A DNA stretch of 40,272 bases, taken from positions 1 to 40,272 of the forward strand of contig JAGALZ010000001.1 of NCBI GenBank assembly GCA_017848055.1, read 5' to 3'. Made by a program: the position numbers and the translations under genes. Each line of letters begins with the position of its first letter. Within the stretch, counting starts at the first letter, position 1. The notes under the pieces are model-generated. The model saw only the letters and a program-made list of their open reading frames with translations. It did not search any database and was not told where the DNA came from. Source of the stretch: Oscillospiraceae bacterium. GTDB taxonomy: Bacteria; Bacillota; Clostridia; Oscillospirales; Ruminococcaceae. Positions 6,730 to 14,978 of the stretch are shown here, piece after piece.

Positions 6730-9114
6730 TTAGTTAAGATACATATTGAAAAGTGCGATAGATGCACTGTTTACGTCGCCCGAATCTGTTGTAATCTCTA
6801 TCTTGCTCACATCGGTGATATCCACATCGACGCTCTGGATACCTGCGGCTGTGGTTATCAGGTAGTTCTGCACTGCGACACCGTCAAGATAGACTGTTAT
6901 TCTGCGTTCACGCAGTTCGGCATCGTTTCTGTCGTGGACACAACCCATATCGAAGTGGAGCTCGGTCCTTCCGACGTTATCTATAGCGATTGAGGACTGC
7001 TCGTAATTGGAGATTACAAAGCCCTCTTCAAACTGTTCTCCTGCAACTGTGAAGCTTTCGCCGAAGCCGTTATAGCCCTCAATTCTGCCAGTCTGGGTAG
7101 GAAGATAATCGGTCGGGAGAACTATTGCGGTTTCAGGGATATCGCATGCACCCATCGGGAGCTTTGTTCCTTCAAAGTACATATCGTATATACCTATCTG
7201 CGGAGAAAGGATATCGCCTTCCTTATAGATATACAGGGTTTTTGTATCGCCGTGCAGGTCAATCTCCACCTGCTTGGGCGGTACATCAGGCTCGATGGTA
7301 ATGCATTCTACCTCGTATCCGTCGGCGTAGAAATACAGCTTACCCTGCTTGAGCTCGCTTCCGTCATTTCTTCCGACGGTCATTGTCAGCTTGTTATAGC
7401 CGTAAACATTGAAAAGCATTCCGCACTCAATCGGCCCCATTATATAGCCCTTTGAAGCTCCGTGGCCGCCGACAGAAAACTGTGTCTGCTTCTCGTTCAC
7501 TATCTCTATACGGTCGCAGGTCTTATACGGCTCTGCGGTTTCCGGTGATAATACGACATTCTGCGGAATCTCGGGAGCCTGCGGAGCATCGCCGAAAACG
7601 GCTCTTGCGCCGAACATAGCGACCTGAGATGAAACACCGTCACCCTCGGTATAAATCTTCATTATATGCTCTTGTCCGTCGAGCGTAATATGTATATCTT
7701 TGTTCACGGCGTCGGCATATACATTATAGTAGTCATACTCTGCGCCGTCGATTTCGACATATATCTTATTCTCCTGGTCGGATGACTCATCAAGTCTTCC
7801 GACGCTGAAGGTGAAATCGGTCATTCCCGCTGTATTGAACAAAAGCCAGCCACCCATATTTTCAAACACATAGCCGTTATCATAGCTTACTCCGAGGACG
7901 GAAAAGCTGTTATGCGGGTCATTGTATCTGGTAACTCCGAAATTATCGTAGTCCTGGTATTCTACGGGCACTACTATTGAACCGTCGGCAACGGGTGTGT
8001 CGGGTGTTTCGGTATTAGTACCCTCGCCCTTTGCAAACTTTGTAAATGCCATATCGAACACTGCGACATCGCACATTGTGCCGTCACCGTCGACATAAAG
8101 TCGCATAACGTCGATGTCCGAAAGGTCGATAGTTATATCGGAAGTAATTGTATCGGCGTGCACTTCAAAGTAATCATACTTCTCGCCGTCGAGCAATACA
8201 TGGAGCTTATTTTCTGTGCTTCCCGAATCGTCTGTACGTGCAATACTGAAGCTTACACTGTCAAACTCGGACACGTTAATTGTCATAAACGAGTCAAGTC
8301 TGTACATAACGAAGCCCTGCTCATAGGAATTACCCTGAACCATGAAGCTGTCGTGCTTATCCTTATAGACAGTAACATTATTGCTGTCATATGGGAACAC
8401 ATCTGTCGGGGCATGGTACTTTTCTATATTTCCCTGAAGGCCGTTGTCATCTGAGGATGATGAATCGGTTGACATGGCGCCTTGTGAATCTGTCTGTGAC
8501 GAGCTATCGACTACGCCGTTTGTTAGCTGTGATGAATCGCCGCTGCTGTCGTCATCGTCACCCGACACTGCCATTACTATAAGCACAATTACAAGCACAA
8601 GCAAAAGCACTACTCCTGCGATAAGAAGTCCGAGTGTGAGCTTATTCGGCTTTTTGGGAGTAACGATATTTATAGGAGCGGTATTTTCAACAGAGATATG
8701 CACGTTGACAGTTGCGTTGCCTATTCCCTTATTTACTGCCTCGACAAGCTCTTCGCCCTTGAACACGCCCTTTGATACATCGGCTTGTATCCAATGGCTT
8801 GCACCGAGGTGGTACTCATAGTTTTCCTTGAGCGGTGTATTGTCAATTCTGTAAGGAATTATGTAACTGCCGCTGCTTCCTGCGAGCATAATTTCCTTAG
8901 GCACCTGAGATGACGAAACGGAATTCTCGCTGTAAATTATGATAAATGCTTTGGACGACTTTATCGCTTTTGTGATTGCGGCTGCCCAGTCATCTCCGGG
9001 CATAATATTTCTCGGTGCCATCCAGCACTGCAGGCCGTTTTCCTCTAAAATAGAACACAGTCTGTTGGCAAGCTCTGCGTCCTTTGAGCTATGACTTATA
9101 AAAACATCAGGCAT
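6730..9114 (-). CDS. Membrane-anchored TIR-domain protein with four ectodomain repeats
   Basis: A 794-residue protein. Residues 1-~135 are a bacterial TIR domain: MPDVFISHSSKD (strand A), CWMAPRNIMPGDDW (BB-loop region), AFIIIYSENS, and VPKEIMLA with Glu74 at the position of the NADase catalytic glutamate. One membrane helix (~159-183) is preceded by KKPNK and followed by DDDD, so the TIR domain faces the cytosol and the rest lies outside. A Ser/Thr/Asp-rich linker (~185-228) leads to four repeats of ~110-115 residues (~245-360, 395-510, 535-650, 680-794). Each begins with a pattern like SF.V.G..Y..G(F/Y) and ends in an A.F.M.F-like strand, resembling NPCBM-type carbohydrate-binding beta-sandwiches. 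There is no signal peptide. First gene of the operon, with its own promoter. Extracellular glycan or envelope sensing coupled to NAD cleavage is plausible but inferred. Confidence 0.88.
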   Translation of the reverse strand: MPDVFISHSSKDAELANRLCSILEENGLQCWMAPRNIMPGDDWAAAITKAIKSSKAFIIIYSENSVSSSQVPKEIMLAGSSGSYIIPYRIDNTPLKENYEYHLGASHWIQADVSKGVFKGEELVEAVNKGIGNATVNVHISVENTAPINIVTPKKPNKLTLGLLIAGVVLLLVLVIVLIVMAVSGDDDDSSGDSSQLTNGVVDSSSQTDSQGAMSTDSSSSDDNGLQGNIEKYHAPTDVFPYDSNNVTVYKDKHDSFMVQGNSYEQGFVMYRLDSFMTINVSEFDSVSFSIARTDDSGSTENKLHVLLDGEKYDYFEVHADTITSDITIDLSDIDVMRLYVDGDGTMCDVAVFDMAFTKFAKGEGTNTETPDTPVADGSIVVPVEYQDYDNFGVTRYNDPHNSFSVLGVSYDNGYVFENMGGWLLFNTAGMTDFTFSVGRLDESSDQENKIYVEIDGAEYDYYNVYADAVNKDIHITLDGQEHIMKIYTEGDGVSSQVAMFGARAVFGDAPQAPEIPQNVVLSPETAEPYKTCDRIEIVNEKQTQFSVGGHGASKGYIMGPIECGMLFNVYGYNKLTMTVGRNDGSELKQGKLYFYADGYEVECITIEPDVPPKQVEIDLHGDTKTLYIYKEGDILSPQIGIYDMYFEGTKLPMGACDIPETAIVLPTDYLPTQTGRIEGYNGFGESFTVAGEQFEEGFVISNYEQSSIAIDNVGRTELHFDMGCVHDRNDAELRERRITVYLDGVAVQNYLITTAAGIQSVDVDITDVSKIEITTDSGDVNSASIALFNMYLN

Positions 9115-9149
9115 ATTTTTCCCTCCGAAATTTCAACATATATATGTAA

Positions 9150-9178
9150 AGTATATCACATGCGAAATCGTTTTACAA
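9150..9178 (-). promoter_or_regulatory. Promoter of the TIR-DHH-RyR operon
   Basis: Minus strand: -35 TTGTAA at 9178-9173, a 17-bp spacer and -10 TATACT at 9155-9150, preceded by TGA (extended -10). GGAGGG lies 6 nt before the TIR start. No clear operator is seen. Confidence 0.7.
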
Positions 9179-9194
9179 GCATAAAACTGCACAT

Positions 9195-9230
9195 AAAAAA
9201 GCAGGGGGTATTGTACAATATCCTCTGCTT
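9195..9230 (-). terminator. Terminator after rlmD (end of the recJ operon)
   Basis: Minus strand: a stem AAGCAG.GG..ATTGTACAAT..CC.CTGCTT, long with small mismatches, followed by TTTTTT. It lies 6 bp past the rlmD stop and insulates the TIR operon from the housekeeping operon. Confidence 0.85.
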
Positions 9231-9236
9231 AAAATG

Positions 9237-10586
9237 TTATTTTCTTTCAAGAACCGTTACGCACTCGACGTGGGTGGTGCGTGGGAAAAGGTCTACGGCA
9301 CGGCATTTTACTGCCTTATAGCCGTTTTGCTCTAAGTATGCGCAGTCCCTTGCGGCGGTTGCGTGGTTACAGGACACCATAACTATACGCTTTGGTGACA
9401 ATGCGACCATAGAATCGAGCGACAGCTTATCACAGCCCTTTCTTGCGGGGTCTGCGATAATGACATCTATCTTCTCGCCCTTTCTGAGAAGGTCGTTTGC
9501 GGCTTTTCCTGCGTCGGCACAGAAAAACTCGGCATTCTCTATACCGTTGAGCGAAGCGTTACGCTTTGCATTTTCGATAGCGGGGGCGACAATTTCGACA
9601 CCTATTAGTCTTTTCACACTTTTCGCCATAGAAAGCCCTATCGTACCTGCTCCGCAATAGAGGTCGAGGAGCGTATCGGTATCCTTCAAATCGGCATATT
9701 CTGCGGCGATTTCGTAGAGTCTTTCAGCCTGGCGGGTATTGACCTGGTAGAAGGACAGCGGTGAGATTTCGATTTTATTGCCGCACATAATATCAGTAAT
9801 CGTATCCTTGCCGCAGAGGGTTATACATCTGCTGCCGAGGACGACGTTTGTCTTATCGGGATTTACGTTCAGAACGACGCTCACGACATTTTCAAATTTT
9901 TCACAGACTGATTTTGCAAGTTCGTTATAGCTATCGGTTTTCTTTGTCGTAACAAGGCAGAGCATTGTTTCCTTTGTATGCTCACCCTGCCTTATATAGA
10001 TATGGCGAAGAAGTCCTTTATGGGTATTTTCGTTATAGCAGGAAAGTCCCTTTTCGTTCTGGTACTTAAGGACAAAATCCACTATCCCGAAAAACTCTTT
10101 CGGCTGGAGCTTACAGTCGCTTATCGGCATAACTCTGTGGGAACGCTTTGAGAAAAATCCGCATATTGCCCTGCCGTTTTCGTCGGCTACGGGGAGCTGG
10201 GCTTTATTGCGGTATCTTTCGGTATTCTCACAGCCGAGTATTTCTTCAAACTCCATTGACAGCTTGCCTATTCTTTCAAACGAGTTTTTTACAAAATCCT
10301 GCTTTGCCACAAGCTCACTTCCATAGCTCATATGTCTGAAGGAACAGCCACCGCACCTATAGAATGCTTCACAGTCGTTATCGCATCTGTCGGGTGAAGG
10401 GTATTCTATTTTATCGACGATGCCGTAAGCATACGCCTTTGCGGTCTTTACAATCTTGCAGGAGATTTTATCCCCTACTGCTGTAAACGGCACAAAAACC
10501 GCCATACCGTCCCCGGCTCTTCCCACGCCGTTTCCCTCATTGGTAAGTGCGTGGATTTCAAGGGGTATGTAATCATTCTTTTTCAA
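9237..10586 (-). CDS. rlmD: 23S rRNA (uracil-C5)-methyltransferase, TrmA/RlmCD family
   Basis: A 449-residue SAM-dependent m5U methyltransferase of 23S rRNA. Seen: an N-terminal TRAM domain (~1-60), a 4Fe-4S ligand set C68, C72, C78 and C81 in CDNDCEAFYRCGGCSFRHM, SAM-binding LDLYCGAGTIGLSMA, DPARKGCD, the catalytic nucleophile C406 in MVSCNHAT and the general base E441 near FPRTTHVE. Firmicutes often have one RlmCD enzyme doing both U747 and U1939, so the exact target is uncertain. The start is TTG with GAGGAG 10 nt upstream, and it overlaps hemZ by 14 nt; the next ATG would remove part of the TRAM domain. Last gene of the recJ-relA-MBL-hemZ-rlmD operon. Confidence 0.92.
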   Translation of the reverse strand: MKKNDYIPLEIHALTNEGNGVGRAGDGMAVFVPFTAVGDKISCKIVKTAKAYAYGIVDKIEYPSPDRCDNDCEAFYRCGGCSFRHMSYGSELVAKQDFVKNSFERIGKLSMEFEEILGCENTERYRNKAQLPVADENGRAICGFFSKRSHRVMPISDCKLQPKEFFGIVDFVLKYQNEKGLSCYNENTHKGLLRHIYIRQGEHTKETMLCLVTTKKTDSYNELAKSVCEKFENVVSVVLNVNPDKTNVVLGSRCITLCGKDTITDIMCGNKIEISPLSFYQVNTRQAERLYEIAAEYADLKDTDTLLDLYCGAGTIGLSMAKSVKRLIGVEIVAPAIENAKRNASLNGIENAEFFCADAGKAANDLLRKGEKIDVIIADPARKGCDKLSLDSMVALSPKRIVMVSCNHATAARDCAYLEQNGYKAVKCRAVDLFPRTTHVECVTVLERK

Positions 10587-12048
10587 GTGTGAAAAACTCC
10601 TCTATTTCCTTTTTCTTTGTTATCATAAGGTCAAAATTCTTGTTATACTCGAGTGGGAGCTTATAGTTGAATACTCTCTTTAATCTGTCCCACTTATTAT
10701 CTACAAGCTTTGTTGAGCCGCCTGCACCGACTGCGATGATAGTCTGGTTTTCCTCCATAATGAAGGTGTTGTAGAGACTCTCTGTCCCCGGCTTTGCCCA
10801 GCCGATATTTTCCTGGTTATCTAGCATATTCTTCTGTCTGTAGAGGTAATAAGGCAGGTATCCTTCCTCCACGAGCCTTTGGGAAGCGTAGTCAATCATC
10901 TGAGCGGTTTCGTCGCCGAGCTCACGCTCCTCGGAATGGTTAAGGTTTGAGGTACGCTTTATCGAGAGGGTATGCACGGTGATATTTTCGGGCTTGAGCT
11001 CTAAAATACCGTCAATCGTTTGCTTGAAGCTTTCGAGCGTATCGGTAGGCAGACCTGCGATAAGGTCGGTATTTATGACATCAAAGCCGATTTCTCTTGC
11101 GAGAGAAAAGGCATCATAGAACTGCTTTACTGTATGCTTTCTGCCGATTGCGGACAGAACGCTGTCATTCAAGGTCTGCGGATTTATTGAAATTCTTTTT
11201 GCACCGCATTCCTTTATGGTTTTAAGCTTCTGCCCTGTGATTGTATCGGCTCTGCCTGCTTCTACTGTATATTCTCTGACACCTGAGGTATCAAAGCTTT
11301 CCTCTATTGTCTGCATAATTGCTCTTAGATACGCAGGCTCTATAGCAGTAGGGGTACCGCCGCCGAAATAGATTGTATCGAGCTTTTTGCCAAGTGTCTT
11401 CATAAGCTTTCCGGTATGTCTTATCTCGGAGCAGAGATTTGAGACATACTGCGGAATAAGTGTAAGGCTATGCTCGACCTCCTGCGACACAAAGCTGCAA
11501 TAGGAGCATCTTGATGTACAGAAAGGAATTGACACATACAGGCTGAAGCTATCGTTTGAGAGGTCACGCAGGATTCTTTCCTGCACCTTTGCGACGGCAA
11601 ATGCGACGTTAATTTTCTTGGTGCTGCACAGAAATTCCTCGCTGAGGCACTTTCTAATCTCATCGTCGGTCATACCTTTTGCAGACATTGCATTCACCTG
11701 CTTTACGGGGCGAACACCTGTGATAATTCCCCACTCGGGTGTGATTCCTGTGAGTCGTGAGAGGCACATATACACATATCTTGCGAGAGTCATTTCGCAT
11801 TCCCTGCGGTAGTCCTTGGAGCTGTTGAGCACGATTCCTGCTTCTGATGCGACCTTTCCGCCTAGTCTGCAAAGCACATAGAGGTATGTCATCATACCCT
11901 TGGGCTCACGCTTTACAAAACAAATATCTCCCTCGTAGCCTTCCTCGGTCGGGGATACGGTTATCTTGAAGCTTTGTGCGGGAAGGAAAAGCTTTACGAC
12001 GCCTTCAAGCTCGTATTTAAAATCCATTGTGCTGAAAATAAGCGTCAT
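10573..12048 (-). CDS. hemZ: HemZ, coproporphyrinogen dehydrogenase-like radical SAM protein
   Basis: A 491-residue radical SAM protein of the HemZ family (oxygen-independent coproporphyrinogen III oxidase-like). Seen: CTSRCSYC (C177, C181, C184) binding the 4Fe-4S cluster, DTIYFGGGTPTAI, RISINPQTLNDSVLSAIGR and INTDLIAGLPTDT, all in family order, after a ~165-residue N-terminal region special to HemZ. No other haem genes are in the window, so the true substrate in this anaerobe is uncertain; family members may act as haem chaperones. The ATG overlaps the MBL stop as TAATG, with GGAGG 7 nt upstream. This gene order with relA upstream is common in Clostridia. Confidence 0.9.
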   Translation of the reverse strand: MTLIFSTMDFKYELEGVVKLFLPAQSFKITVSPTEEGYEGDICFVKREPKGMMTYLYVLCRLGGKVASEAGIVLNSSKDYRRECEMTLARYVYMCLSRLTGITPEWGIITGVRPVKQVNAMSAKGMTDDEIRKCLSEEFLCSTKKINVAFAVAKVQERILRDLSNDSFSLYVSIPFCTSRCSYCSFVSQEVEHSLTLIPQYVSNLCSEIRHTGKLMKTLGKKLDTIYFGGGTPTAIEPAYLRAIMQTIEESFDTSGVREYTVEAGRADTITGQKLKTIKECGAKRISINPQTLNDSVLSAIGRKHTVKQFYDAFSLAREIGFDVINTDLIAGLPTDTLESFKQTIDGILELKPENITVHTLSIKRTSNLNHSEERELGDETAQMIDYASQRLVEEGYLPYYLYRQKNMLDNQENIGWAKPGTESLYNTFIMEENQTIIAVGAGGSTKLVDNKWDRLKRVFNYKLPLEYNKNFDLMITKKKEIEEFFTLEKE

Positions 12049-12677
12049 TACTTTGCCTCCCTGAGATAGTGGTTATATTTTCTTTCGTACTGAAGGGTTG
12101 ATTCCTCGCCGTGTCCTGAGAGGAGCGTAAACTCCCCGTCGAGTTCTCTGAGCTTAGAAAGCGACTTTGAGAGCGTTTCGAAGCTTCCGCCGGGAAAATC
12201 CGTTCTGCCGATACTCATATTGAAAAGCGTATCGCCTGAAAAGAGTATATCATCACAAATATAGCATACCGAGCCTCTGGTATGTCCGGGGGTATGCAGA
12301 ACCTTGAAGCTTACCTCGTCGAGGGTTATTGTATCGCCGTCTGAAATCTCGGTAATACTCTTGACGCTCTGGCATTTTCCGCCCATTATCCAATCGGCGA
12401 GGTTATCCTTTGAGCCTTCGAGCATTTTTCTGTCGAGCGGGTGTACACACACCTCACAGCCGGTTTTATCCTGCAATGCGGCGGCTGCGGCGATATGGTC
12501 GCAATGGCCGTGTGTGAGAAGAATTTTCTTCAACGTTACTCCGAGTCTATCAAGCTCTGAGAGTATATAATCGGGGCTATCGGGTGCATCTATGAGGCAG
12601 GCGTTGTTTTTCTCTGTCCTGACCACATAGCAGTTTGTTTCGCACACCGAAAGCGGTAAAAGCATAAATACTTCCAT
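12048..12677 (-). CDS. MBL-fold metallo-hydrolase (glyoxalase II-like)
   Basis: A 209-residue metallo-beta-lactamase-fold hydrolase close to glyoxalase II. Seen: THGHCDH (H56, H58, D60, H61) for the two metals, HTPGHTRGSVCY with another metal His, LFSGDTLF with the bridging Asp, and LLSGHGEESTL with the last His. It lacks the C-terminal substrate domain of true hydroxyacylglutathione hydrolase, so a small thioester or related substrate is likely. AAGGAG lies 5 nt before the ATG. It sits between relA and hemZ, a conserved clostridial order. Confidence 0.88.
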   Translation of the reverse strand: MEVFMLLPLSVCETNCYVVRTEKNNACLIDAPDSPDYILSELDRLGVTLKKILLTHGHCDHIAAAAALQDKTGCEVCVHPLDRKMLEGSKDNLADWIMGGKCQSVKSITEISDGDTITLDEVSFKVLHTPGHTRGSVCYICDDILFSGDTLFNMSIGRTDFPGGSFETLSKSLSKLRELDGEFTLLSGHGEESTLQYERKYNHYLREAK

Positions 12678-12698
12678 TTTGTCTCCTTATTTCACCTG

Positions 12699-12728
12699 AA
12701 AGAGCCGCTTTGCGTAAAACGGCTCTTT
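12699..12728. other. Intergenic hairpin between relA and the MBL gene
   Basis: AAAGAGCCG and CGGCTCTTT form a 9-bp stem around a 12-nt loop. On the minus strand, the direction of transcription, no T-tract follows; the next gene's ribosome-binding site comes instead. It is better read as a processing or mRNA-stabilising hairpin, or a weak attenuator, than as a full terminator. Confidence 0.45.
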
Positions 12729-12740
12729 ATAATTTTCTCT

Positions 12741-14954
12741 TTACTTTCCGCATCTGTCTACCGAGAGGACACTCGGAATTTTGGAAAGTCTGTTTATCAC
12801 TGAACGCAGCTGCTCTATACCTGCTACACTTATTGTTACAACGACGTTTGCGTTGCCGTTTTTAAGTTCTCTTGCACTTGCCTCATGCATAGGGATTCTG
12901 ATTTCCGCAAGTGCTGAAGCAATATCGGCGAGCAGTCCGATTCTGTCGTTTGCGACGATATCGAGAGTTGCCTTGAAGTAACTGCTCTGGGTGGTATCTT
13001 CCTTATCTGCCCAGCGGACGGGGAGCCATCTTTCACGCTGGTTCTCGTCGTCCTTCTGATTGAGATAATTAAGGCAGTCCTGCTTATGCACGGAGATACC
13101 GTGGCCTCTTGTTACAAAGCCTATGATAGCGTCACCCGGCAGAGGGTAACAGCACTGAGCAAACTTGATTTCGCAGTCGCCTATTCCGTCGACGATAACG
13201 CCCGACTTACTCTTTAGGCCCTCCTTTGCTCTGAGCATAATCTGCTCCTCGGTCGGCTCGTGACGCTCCTGCATACGGCGGTTATATGCGTCCTTTAAAT
13301 GCTGGATAAGCTTTGATACCTGTATTCCGCCGTAGCCTATAGCGGCAAAGAAATCATCCAAGGTATCGCAATTATGCTTACGCATATCCGAGGCAAGAAA
13401 ATCCGCAAGCTCGCCTTCGGGGATACGGATATAGTTTCGTCTGAACTCTCTTTCAAGCTCGTTTCTTCCCTCGAAGATATTTTCCTCACGGCGTTCCTTT
13501 TTGAACCAGGAACGAATCTTGCTTCTTGCTTCGTTTGTACGGCATATCTGAAGCCACGAACGGTTAGGGCCGTGGTTTTCGTTTGAGGTTGTGATAATCT
13601 CGACAATCTGACCTGTCTTTACCTTACAGTCGAGTGACACCATCTTCTTATCGACCTTGGCGCCGCACATTCTGTGTCCTACCTGGGTATGGATTGCGTA
13701 GGCAAAGTCGATAACCGTTGCGCCCTTAGGAAGAGTAATCATATCGCCCTTTGGTGTGAAGACGAAAATCTCATCGGGTGAGAGGTCGGATTTAATTGTC
13801 CTTACGATTTCCTCGGCATCGTCGGTATTCTGCTGTGACTCTAAAATCTGTCTTACCCATGCGAGGCGGTTATCATCTCGTGTGGATTTTGAGGTGATTC
13901 CCTCTTTATACTTCCAGTGGGCGGCGATACCGAACTCGGCGGTCTGGTGCATTTCGTAGGTTCTTATCTGGACTTCAAAAGGCACTCCCTCTGTCCCGAT
14001 AACGGTTGTATGGAGCGACTGGTACATATTTGCCTTAGGAGTTGAGATGTAGTCCTTGAATCTGTTAGGAATAGGGTTGAACATATCGTGGATTATACCC
14101 AGGACATTATAGCACTCATTTACGGTATTTACGATTATTCTTACGGCATAGCGGTCGTAAATCTGGTCAAACTCCTTACCGTCACGGTAGACCTTCTTGT
14201 ATATTCCGTAGTTGCTCTTGACTCTGCCCTCAATTGTAGGAAGCGTAGCGAAATCCCCTGAGAGTCTGTCGGTTATTCTTTCCTTGATACTCTCGATAAG
14301 CTTTATTCTGTCTGCCTGACGAAGCTCCATAAGTCTTTCGATTTCGTCATATGCAAACGGGTCAAGAAACTGGAAGGACAAATCCTCCAGCTCCTCCTTA
14401 ATCCAGCTGATACCGAGTCTATGGGCAATCGGTGCGTAGATGTTCATGGTTTCAAGGGCTGTTGCACGGCGCTTATCGTCACGTCTGAACTTGAGAGTAC
14501 GCATATTATGGAGACGGTCTGAGAGCTTTATAATCATAACTCTGATATCCTCGCTCATTGCAAGGAGTATTTTTCTTACGTTCTCGGCAGTCTGCTCCTC
14601 TTTTGTTGCAAGAGGGATTTTTCTAAGCTTTGTAACGCCGTCAACAAGCAATGCGACACCCTCGCCGAACTGCTTTGTCAAATCCTCGAGCGTACATGAG
14701 GTGTCCTCGACGACATCGTGCAAAAGTCCTGCACAGATTGTATCGGTATCCATTCCGAGCTCTGTGAGTATACAGGAAACGGCTATCGGGTGGGTGATAT
14801 AGTCCTCGCCCGAATCACGCTTTTGTCCCGCATGGAAGCTGTTTGCAAGCTCATAGGCTTTCCTTATTTTATCTGTATCGTACTGTTTTCCGCTTTCCTT
14901 TATTTTGTCTGACAAAAGCTCAAAGGTAAAGCTGCCTGCAATACTTTCTGCCAT
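12741..14954 (-). CDS. relA: Bifunctional (p)ppGpp synthetase/hydrolase
   Basis: A 737-residue Rel/SpoT enzyme that makes and degrades the stringent-response alarmone (p)ppGpp. Domains in order: HD hydrolase with H55 and the HDVVEDT motif (79-85); synthetase with RVKSNYGIYKK, YDRYAVRI and NMYQSLHTTV; TGS (DEIFVFTPKGDMITLPKGAT); a helical and zinc-finger-like region (CEIKFAQCCYPLPGD); and a C-terminal ACT domain (LDIVANDRIGLLADIA). Both catalytic halves look intact. The ATG at 14952-14954 has AAAGGAAG 7 nt upstream; an upstream in-frame TTG overlaps that site and was rejected. It lies 24 bp after recJ. Confidence 0.96.
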   Translation of the reverse strand: MAESIAGSFTFELLSDKIKESGKQYDTDKIRKAYELANSFHAGQKRDSGEDYITHPIAVSCILTELGMDTDTICAGLLHDVVEDTSCTLEDLTKQFGEGVALLVDGVTKLRKIPLATKEEQTAENVRKILLAMSEDIRVMIIKLSDRLHNMRTLKFRRDDKRRATALETMNIYAPIAHRLGISWIKEELEDLSFQFLDPFAYDEIERLMELRQADRIKLIESIKERITDRLSGDFATLPTIEGRVKSNYGIYKKVYRDGKEFDQIYDRYAVRIIVNTVNECYNVLGIIHDMFNPIPNRFKDYISTPKANMYQSLHTTVIGTEGVPFEVQIRTYEMHQTAEFGIAAHWKYKEGITSKSTRDDNRLAWVRQILESQQNTDDAEEIVRTIKSDLSPDEIFVFTPKGDMITLPKGATVIDFAYAIHTQVGHRMCGAKVDKKMVSLDCKVKTGQIVEIITTSNENHGPNRSWLQICRTNEARSKIRSWFKKERREENIFEGRNELEREFRRNYIRIPEGELADFLASDMRKHNCDTLDDFFAAIGYGGIQVSKLIQHLKDAYNRRMQERHEPTEEQIMLRAKEGLKSKSGVIVDGIGDCEIKFAQCCYPLPGDAIIGFVTRGHGISVHKQDCLNYLNQKDDENQRERWLPVRWADKEDTTQSSYFKATLDIVANDRIGLLADIASALAEIRIPMHEASARELKNGNANVVVTISVAGIEQLRSVINRLSKIPSVLSVDRCGK

Positions 14955-14978
14955 CTGTATTCTTCCTTTCAAAATATA

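Noticed and set aside
4450..9114. Calling the TIR operon a Thoeris system
   Set aside because: No ThsA-type partner (SIR2 or Macro/SLOG effector) is encoded, and the TIR protein is membrane-anchored, unlike ThsB.
12699..12728. Hairpin after relA as an intrinsic terminator
   Set aside because: There is no T-tract on the transcribed strand, and the next gene's ribosome-binding site follows directly.
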